Shown one piece after another: positions 57,131 through 64,000 of a stretch of DNA of 64,000 bases (position 1 is its first letter; every line of letters begins with the position of its first letter). This stretch comes from Mycogone perniciosa (Eukaryota; Ascomycota; Sordariomycetes; Hypocreales; Hypocreaceae), in contig JAOALB010000039.1 of the NCBI GenBank assembly GCA_025331125.1, forward strand, positions 247,023 through 311,022, given 5' to 3'. The notes beneath the pieces are model-generated. The model made no database searches. It saw only the letters and a list, made by a program, of their open reading frames with translations, and was not told the origin of the DNA. A program made the position numbers and the translations under genes.

Positions 57131-57929
57131 TGGCGAAAATATCACTTGAGAATAGGGGAAAATTACAAGTGGTTGTTGTAATACTTCTTGACGGTCCTTA
57201 CGAAGGAAAAGGGGGCGAAAGCCTGATGCTACGAACTTGGGGTTTGCCATTAATGAATGTATGATATGCCGATATTATTTACATGACGTTCCTTAATGTT
57301 GAATTTTGGAAGTTTTGTCACTTAGGTAATGTGAATTGAGAAAGTTTTGGTGGCTGGGTCAATATGAGAAGATTCTGAGAGAAGTTGTGAATGTGAGCGA
57401 GTCGCTTCACCTCACTTCCCCCCTGAAAACCGTCGGAAAAGGGGGTAAAATGCTTGAAATCTCTTCAGGAATGCATATTACAATGCTTCTATCCATTTGG
57501 ACATACTTCCTCTAAATAATGGATGCTTCCTTTACGCTGTAGCTGTTCAGAACTTCCGAATTTCAGCTCATTTTGCGAAGTGATGCGCATTCACTTCGTG
57601 GCAGTTGGCACATTGAAGTGGGGATACCCTCACCAGCCTCCCCCTTTTTCACATGTGAAGCGCACTAAAGGCGGACAGGCAAAGATGAAATTCTCACTTC
57701 TTCTTTTGAAGAGGTTCTCCTCCCACCTTCTTCTTCTTTCTTCCTTTCCCACCCAAACCTTCGTCCATCAGGATCATTGTCAATTCCCTCAATTCGCATC
57801 GCAATTGCGTTGGCAAACTTCATCCTCATCGACGTTACAGTCTGATACACTTGATTTATCTCAACTCGCCCAAGCAGCACGGTTCTTCCATCTCTTCCTT
57901 TGGAAACTTGTTCAGAATCGCCATTCATC
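57131..57929. other. intergenic, no gene seen
   Basis: 3' flank of the But2 protein and a pyrimidine-rich promoter (CTTCTTCTTTTG, CCTTCTTCTTCTTTC at about 57698-57742) before the next gene. Confidence 0.4.
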
Positions 57930-59592
57930 ATGAGTTCCCCATCGGAGAATCGACCAATTCCGTCTTTCCACGACACTGATGAGGCCTACATGGTAATTCC
58001 ATCCCCCTTCTGCCATAAATCGCCTCACAGCTACTGACAAGATCCCAGGGCGGCTACATGCCTACTATGCGCCCCATGTACCCAATGCATCCGATGCCCC
58101 CAGCGCCCTATGGAATGGGCTATGAGATGGGCTATGAGATGGAGCCGGGAATGGCTTATGGTGCTCCTTAGGGTACGCTCTCATTTCTGGCCATGACTGA
58201 ACGACAGCTGACCACAGCAACACAGTTGGACCGCCTATGCCATACTATCCTCCTCCTCCTCCTCCTTCATTCTATGCCCATCCTCGTCATCCCTATCCTT
58301 CCATGCCCCATCCTCCTATGGATGTGGTCCCTCCGTTCGGGTATGATCCCAGGGCAATGCCAATGCCATTGACCCCACGATCATCTCTTTACAACTATCG
58401 AGCCTGTGGCAATGGAGGTCCTTCGGCAAACAGAAGTCGCCAGTCTTTCACTGTCTCGCCTCCTTACCAAGGTGGCAATTCGCCAACCCCCCGACGGGAG
58501 AGCAAGCCCCTGGCTGCCCAGCACCCATCGAAGGTGACCAAGAAGTCCTCTCCGAAGAGCAAGGTCGCCTCCAAGGGCAACGCCGCTGCCAATGGCAATG
58601 CTTCTCGCGCAACCCCGATGCCACAGGCCAAAACCCCTCCCAAGCGCAATGTCGCCCAAAACACGCCGGTGTCCCAGGCCAAGATGTCGAAGTCGAAGGC
58701 GAAGGCGAAGGTCATTGATCTCTGCATCGAGGAGAACATTCAGGCCAATGGCAACATCCCTACCAAGCCCAATGCTTCTCATAGCACACCGGTGTCCCAG
58801 ACTAAGGTGTCGAAGGCGAAGGCCATTGATCTCTGCATCGAAGAGAACATTCAGGCCACTGCCAACACCCTTACCAATTCCAATGCTTCCCACAACACAC
58901 CGGTGTTCCAGACCAAGGTGTTGAATGCCAAGGCCAAAGCCGAAGCCGTTGGTCTCAGCCTCAAGGAGCAAACTCAGACCATGTCTGCTGAGCAGATGAC
59001 GCAGCCCATTCCTCCTCCCAACTGGACTAGCTTGGCCAGCGCTCCGGAGGCTCCATCTCCCCAGAGCATGCTGAAGTCAAATGGCGCTCTTGAATGGCAG
59101 ATCCGCATGGCACGACACCTCTCGTATACTGGTGTCCAAGGGCCCTATGAAGTCGGCGACTTCCTCACTCAAGTCGATGGCGCGACGGGACAAGTCATCA
59201 AAGTGGGCCAACGAGACCACAAAGCGGAAGAGGGCCACGGATGGCGCAACATGTTCACTGGCTGCCGCATCCCCGAGTCGGATAACAAGACGGAGTTGTC
59301 TGGAGAACCGTTGAGCAACGCGGATGGTTCGTTCTTCGGACTTCTGGGAGATGACAGCATTGTGCCGCCTCCCATCTTTATTCAGAGCGCTGATCGCGAT
59401 GAGGCTTTCCGCCATGAGACTCAGGAGAAATCTCCTTTCCAACCGATATCCGACGATGCAGTGTTGGACACTTCTTATGAATCACAGCCTGAGGATATTC
59501 TTACCATTTGGCGTCCTGAGCCGTCTCCTCATGTCCCAGATTGGGATGGAGACAAGTTTTGGGATGAGTTGCTTCAAACATGTAACTTCTGA
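57930..59592 (+). CDS. proline-rich repeat protein with SUMO-interacting-like motifs; stop beside an intron
   Basis: Exons 57930-57992, 58049-58172 and 58226-59592. Exon 2 encodes Met/Pro/Tyr-rich sequence (MGYEMGYEMEPGMAYGAP) and then TAG at 58169-58171, one base before the GTACGC donor. The next exon resumes GPPMPYYPPPPPP in the frame expected if the codon were CAG. Using an alternative donor at 58161 (GTGCTC) would skip the stop in frame. Residues counted from 58237: Pro/His-rich start, a basic region, then three to four imperfect repeats of about 40 residues (121-248) with VIDLCIEENIQ and AIDLCIEENIQ. These fit SUMO-interacting motifs (two hydrophobics, D, hydrophobic, acid). The C-terminus looks folded (LSYTGVQGPYEVGDF, WDGDKFWDELL). 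Family unknown. Confidence 0.7.
58169..58171 (+). other. in-frame TAG one base before the 5' splice site
   Basis: Exon 2 reads GCT CCT TAG G then GTACGC. With CAG the join to TT GGA CCG CCT gives APQVGPPMPYY. A GT at 58161 gives an alternative in-frame splice that avoids the stop. Confidence 0.6.
58597..58980 (+). repeat. coding tandem repeats, about 110-125 bp units
   Basis: Units start NASRATPMPQAK, NVAQNTPVSQAK, NASHSTPVSQTK and NASHNTPVFQTK. The middle two carry the VIDL/AIDL motif. Confidence 0.75.
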
Positions 59593-60379
59593 GAAGAAAT
59601 CCAGAATGCTGGAAACGCGCTTCAGATTCTTGTTCTGGATGCATTGAACTGAACTGCATTGCGCATACCATGCCTGGTTCTTTCTGGGTTTCGTTTGGTT
59701 TCTCGGATACGCTACTAAGGCCCATGAGGCGGGTTATAGCTTTGTTGAAGCTGCTTGAGAAAGATAAGCGGCTCTTGAGTGATGCTGAGAGCATCTAAAT
59801 GAGTTCCATGGCATTAGGCCATGAGGAATAAGGACTTCATGGTACTAGCAGTAAGCTATGAAAAATAGGATCCATGGTACTCCTTAGTAAACCATGCTTA
59901 ATAGAACAATTGACAAGTTTGATATACATTCATACCGCATGTTTCACCACTCCCCATGTGAAAGAATGGTGTGCAGGCCCAATGTCGATCTTTCCAAGCC
60001 CATTTCCGGTCCCCCGCAGAATACACGGGTCGGGCAGTGGGCAGAATTGGGTTATCCAAGCCTAGAGATGTGGAATTCAGCGGGATGATGGGGTATCAGA
60101 TGCAGATGGAGATGGTGATGGTGATCCATAGTTGCTGAGGTGGTATAGTGGGGTGCAACTGGTGGAGGCCCTGTGAGGAACAACGTCACAGCGCGTCTTT
60201 GGGCGCTGCCGGCGCTTTTTTTCTAGCGCCAGCATGTGGAACCTCTTAGGAAATGCCTCGCTATCACGACGATCCATCCCGCACACTTTTTTTACATATA
60301 TGACCCTCCGCAGAAGCTTCTACCCTGCAACCTACTCACCTTCAATTGAGCCCATTCAGTCTCCCAACAGTCGATCAAT
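59593..60379. other. intergenic, no gene seen
   Basis: Contains (GATGGT)-like and GATGGTGATGG repeats at about 60097-60126 and the pyrimidine-rich promoter of the next gene. Confidence 0.4.
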
Positions 60380-61015
60380 ATGGGGTCATCGTCCTCCAAG
60401 GCTGCGCGCGGCGCTGTTGGAGCTGCCCGAAAATATCCCACCAGAGCTGCGGGAGCTGTACCCCAAGCAACTTCCAGAAGCAAACCACAGCCCACTCCTC
60501 GAGGAAATGGATCCAAGGACGATGGTAAATTCGCTTGATTCTTGTCCGTATTACTTCCTATCCAGTGAGCTAACATATTCTCAATTACAGCTATCCACGC
60601 TGATGCCATGGATCCCGACTTTACACCGGGCGGCTTCTCTCGCCGCCTACATCAGATGGGCATCGTGGAGCCAAATCCTACCTATTCGCCCTCGTCCAGA
60701 GCCTCACCCCATCTATCACCCGAGTCGTTGGACATGCCGGTAGGGCCGCTATTTCCTTCAGTCAAGCACAATACCACCCTCTCCGCTCTCGAGGCGCGGC
60801 GACGGCTGCAGCAACGAGCTGAAGAGGACTTCGAAGCCATGGGTCGCAACGGGAGCCGCCGCCGACTCGTCGACATGAGAACATTGCTTGATGCCATTGA
60901 ACTTCGCAACCGTGGCCTGCCAGCCGCTGAAATCGAGACACGTTTAAGGCTTGAGCCGAACATGATTAGCAAACTCGGTCCATCCAGCATCTTGTCGCAC
61001 ATTTCATCTGATTAA
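60380..61015 (+). CDS. small protein with putative N-myristoylation signal and helical C-terminus
   Basis: Two exons (60380-60524, 60591-61015) give 189 residues. The start MGSSSSKAARG fits an N-myristoylation site (G2, S6). The middle is disordered, and the C-terminal 70 residues (SALEARRRLQQRAEEDF, RRRLVDMRTLLDAIELRNRGLPAAEIETRLRLEPNMISKLG) form helices. The last part resembles a helix-turn-helix domain known from fungal proteins of unknown role. Lipid anchoring to a membrane is inferred. No catalytic motif. The gene is convergent with the SDR gene. Confidence 0.75.
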
Positions 61016-61192
61016 TTGAGGCTCATCGGACTGGCGTTGAATTGATGCATTATATTGTCTACCTACTCCTTACTCCGACCATTCCCAACAGATAGAAAGA
61101 AGAAAACGCCGAGTATCAAGGCCATTAGGAAATATGGTTTTGTTCATCATGGTAGCCGCTTGGATTCACCAACAGGCTGTTGTCTTGGTCAA

Positions 61193-62274
61193 TCACCAAG
61201 CAGCGTGGCCACCATCAATGCGAAGGTCACTACCCGTCATGAAGCTGCTGGCGTCGCTGAGCAGGAACACAGCGGCGCCTCGGTACTCCTTGGGCAGACT
61301 AAATCGGCCCAGCATGTTCTCCTTAGGCCACTGCTCCTTGCGCTCAGGGTATTCCGGGAACAGGTTCAGCAACATCTGCGTCAGGATGTAGCCTGGCGAG
61401 ATTGTGTTAACACGAATGCCGTGCTGGCCCCATTCGGCCGCCAGGCTTCGGGCCAGCTGGATGACACCAGCCTTGGAGGCATTGTATGGGCTACAGTTTT
61501 ATCCTTGTCAGTAACTTGGAATTGGAGCAGAGGTTCTTTTGGATCACTTACGCGGCGTACATGCCCCGGTTGGCAATAGTACCGCTCATGCTTGCAATCA
61601 TGCAGATGCTTCCGGGTGTCTTCAGTCGAATCATCTGGCGAGCGGCGGCTTGAGCCGTCATGAAGGCGCCTGAGACGTTGATGCTCATCATCCTATCAGA
61701 ATCTTCGGGGGTATATTCGAGCGCCGGAGTCTCAAAGTTGATTCCGGCAGCGGCAATGAGTCCATCAAGACGACCCCGCTGGTCGGCAATTCCCTCCATG
61801 ACTTTGTTCACCTCTGGGACATCTCGAACGTCCAATTGGTGGTACGTCAAGCTCGTATCAAGTTGCTCCTTTGCACGCTGAGCGACGCGAGTGAAGTCTG
61901 AGTCTGGATCCGTATCAGGACTTGGGAGCCTGTCAATGCAATGGACTGTGGCAGGAGCGTTAGTTTCAAGGATAAATGCTGGATGGCGGAATGATATGGT
62001 GCTTACCAATGGCACCGGCCTCGAGCAAAGCCTCTGCTTGAACCAGACCCAATCCTCTTCCACCTCCGGTGATGACGACGACCTTGTCCTTCAGGCTGAA
62101 CTCTGGCAGCAAGTGAGGGCGGCTGACGGGATCAAGGGGAGGGGATTGGCGGGCTGTTGTTGTGTGAAGGGTTCGGGCGGAAGTGGTGGCCAGCATCGCG
62201 CCACGTCTAACTGGTGCTCTGGCAGCGAGGGGCTGTCTGGCCAGCAGCCTCAAGGCGGGAGCAAATCGAGACAT
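61193..62274 (-). CDS. short-chain dehydrogenase/reductase, mitochondrial
   Basis: Three exons (62274-62007, 61945-61552, 61490-61193) give 319 residues. The N-terminus (SRFAPALRLLARQPLAARAPVRRGAML) is a mitochondrial presequence. The Rossmann motif TGGGRGLG is near residue 70, followed by the acidic strand-2 end (CIDR). The NNAG position reads AAAG (LIAAAGINF), a substitution worth note. The catalytic triad is S in IASMSG, and Y and K in PYNASKAG, joined by intron 2. The C-terminal RIDGGHAAW is typical of sorbose reductase/polyol dehydrogenase-like SDRs. Substrate, probably a sugar or polyol, is inferred. Confidence 0.92.
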
Positions 62275-64000
62275 TGTTTAATATGAGGGGTTGGATATGA
62301 AGCTTCGGCTGGCTAAGAGGAGGTGAGGAGGAGTGAAGATGGATGGTCTAAAAGTCAAATGAGGGTGGATGGGAATTGGGTTTAAATTCTACGAGAGCCA
62401 GCCATGCTACCGTTGGTTGGGCTGCGGGGGAAACGCGGTGGCGGCGGACAAGATCGATACGAACAACCACATCACGAAGGCGGGCCAGACCGTCGTGGCC
62501 AAGCGCAGGTCGTCACGAGGACATAAGAACAGACATGGGAGTGGAATTGGGGGTGTGGCGAGGGCGAATGACTTACACGGACAAGAGATTGGAAAGCTTG
62601 GGAAAGTGTGGGCAAGGAGATGTGAGCTCGGTCTGGATCTGGAACTCGGGGCACACACATTGAGAGCTCTGGGCGACTCTGTGAACGCTAGGGTCCGCTG
62701 GCTTCTGCGGCTCCGGAAACGGGGAGAATGGAAAAAATGTGGAGGGGGAGCGCGTGTGGCCAGATTGCCAGCTGGAGCCCAATCTCCAATGCAATGGAAC
62801 AGATCCGGAGCCAAATCATGGATTGATTATGGAGAAGAAACGACATGGAGTGCATTCAATTACGGGTAGATTCGAGCCTCGGATTACCCTCAAGGTTTAG
62901 CCGGAGGGGGTGGCCCGGCCCTGGCGGAGGGGCGTATCTGCAAGCACTAACCGCCGCTATAGTCCGCTCTCCGGAGTATCCATGTTTTCCAGGTGGTTGA
63001 AGGTCCATCGTCTCGAGATTTGCTGTCTCTGGAGGTCTAAAGTTATCCATAATTGCTGCAAGGTACTACGCATGGGGTATCAGATCGTAATGCTTGTTAT
63101 AGGGGATGAAGGTGATCCCATGACCACGGAACAGGGAACTACACGAAACACCAAGATATGATGCTCTGTCGATCGTGAGAGTGCCTGCTGCGTTGCGTGC
63201 TTATGGCTGTTGCCGCTTTCAGTCGGCCGAGGCTGTGAATATTGAGTCATTGAGAAACATGGATCTCGATTAGTTCGATGGAGGCAGAACCTCGTTGATG
63301 CCATTGAGCCGGACTCCGTGTCTATCCTCTCCATGTCGGCTAATAGCTAGGCGATGGATGCGCACACCTACTCCGTAGCGATGACTATTGCATTGGCCCT
63401 GCATGCATTTGAGCTTGCGTGTTCTGGAATTCCTGTGGGGAAGGCTTTCGCACTGCTTGAAGCCCAACAGAGGCAAAGATCATCGCTTTATTTCGACTCA
63501 CTCCCGTGTGAAAGCCACGCTCTGCTGCATTGCTACCCTCAGTGGAGAAGTGTCTCGATTCTGGAACCAATTCCACGGCCCCCAAAAAAGCTCATCTGAC
63601 TCTCTCTTTCATCCCGATTTTAGTTTCTACGGAGCACATACATACATACATGCAAAGAAAAGCGGGTGTATACGCTTGGAGTGGCTCTATCAGATTCCCC
63701 ATTTCGCGAAATACATAGGAGCAGCCACCACACGGGTTTTCCAAATGCGGTAAGATTCAGGGTCCACGATGCCACGCCAAAAATCAAGATTCTGGGGTGG
63801 GGTTCTCGACCTAGGTTCTTTTTGCATTTTTGTTTTTTTTTAGTGTTTGTTCGCATGACTGGGAGGATTTTTCTTTCCTTCGACTCCCTTTCTATGTTGG
63901 TGAGGCAGGCTCGGTGTGGACGCCTTGGGCATGGCGTGGCCACGCAGTATCACATAGGATACACAAAGGGGGGGGGGGGGGATTTTTGTGGGGGCTTTGG
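62275..64000. other. 1.7-kb terminal region, no supported gene
   Basis: Promoter of the SDR gene, then overlapping frames on both strands without domain sequence. One TACTCCGTAG unit near 63370-63379 and a run of 14 G at 63968-63981. Confidence 0.4.
63968..63981. repeat. G14 homopolymer
   Basis: An uninterrupted run of 14 G close to the window end, flanked by ACACAAA and ATTTTTG. Such runs are prone to length error in sequencing. Confidence 0.85.

Overview
The window is nuclear DNA of a filamentous ascomycete, most likely a Pezizomycotina species and possibly Hypocreales. The class-level guess is an inference from gene style; no marker gene fixes it. Genes are dense, lie on both strands and are not in operons. 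They carry short introns (about 50-70 bp, a few of 200-350 bp) with GT..AG borders and CTAAC/CTGAC-type branch sites. Many products are conserved eukaryotic housekeeping proteins.

Layout. 0.1-4 kb (minus): a single-pass membrane protein with PPxY motifs and a proline-rich conserved fungal protein. 4.4-6.4 kb (plus): DNA polymerase kappa behind two MluI cell-cycle-box sequences. 7.6-10.5 kb (minus): a SET-domain protein and an F-box protein. 10.5-13.5 kb: a gene-poor stretch with short repeats. 13.6-17.2 kb: a multi-pass membrane protein, a membrane-anchored methyltransferase and a WrbA-type quinone reductase. 18.5 kb: a tRNA-His gene with an intron. 18.9-21.8 kb: an Ap4A phosphorylase gene broken by one stop codon, then a secreted agmatinase-family protein. 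21.8-24.4 kb: AT-rich intergenic DNA holding a possible six-cysteine small protein. 24.4-26 kb: a PARP-like ADP-ribosyltransferase whose catalytic domain lies in two frames. 26-35 kb: Prp17, Erv14/cornichon, methionine aminopeptidase 1, kynurenine 3-monooxygenase and mitochondrial ribosomal protein uS8m. 35-46 kb: a large disordered protein, mitochondrial EF-G1, a GPI-type aspartic protease and a class I/II aminotransferase. 47-54 kb: an Adp1-like ABCG transporter, a Pet123/mS26-type mitoribosomal protein and the 60S-assembly GTPase Nog2. 56-62 kb: a But2-domain secreted protein, a repeat protein with SUMO-interacting-like motifs, a small protein with a putative N-myristoylation signal, and a mitochondrial short-chain dehydrogenase. 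The last 1.7 kb has no gene I can support and ends near a 14-base G run.

The genes do not form one pathway or a secondary-metabolite cluster. Three mitochondrial translation genes (uS8m, Mef1, Pet123) fall within 17 kb, and several pairs are divergent and may share promoters (Pet123/Nog2, MetAP1/KMO, proline-rich protein/Pol kappa). The least expected content is the split PARP-like gene, the CC-centred six-cysteine candidate, the repeat protein with VIDL/AIDL motifs and a stop codon beside a splice site, and the family of TACTCCGTA/TACGGAGTA repeats in intergenic DNA. Splice sites were placed by reading consensus, frame and family conservation; none has transcript support here.
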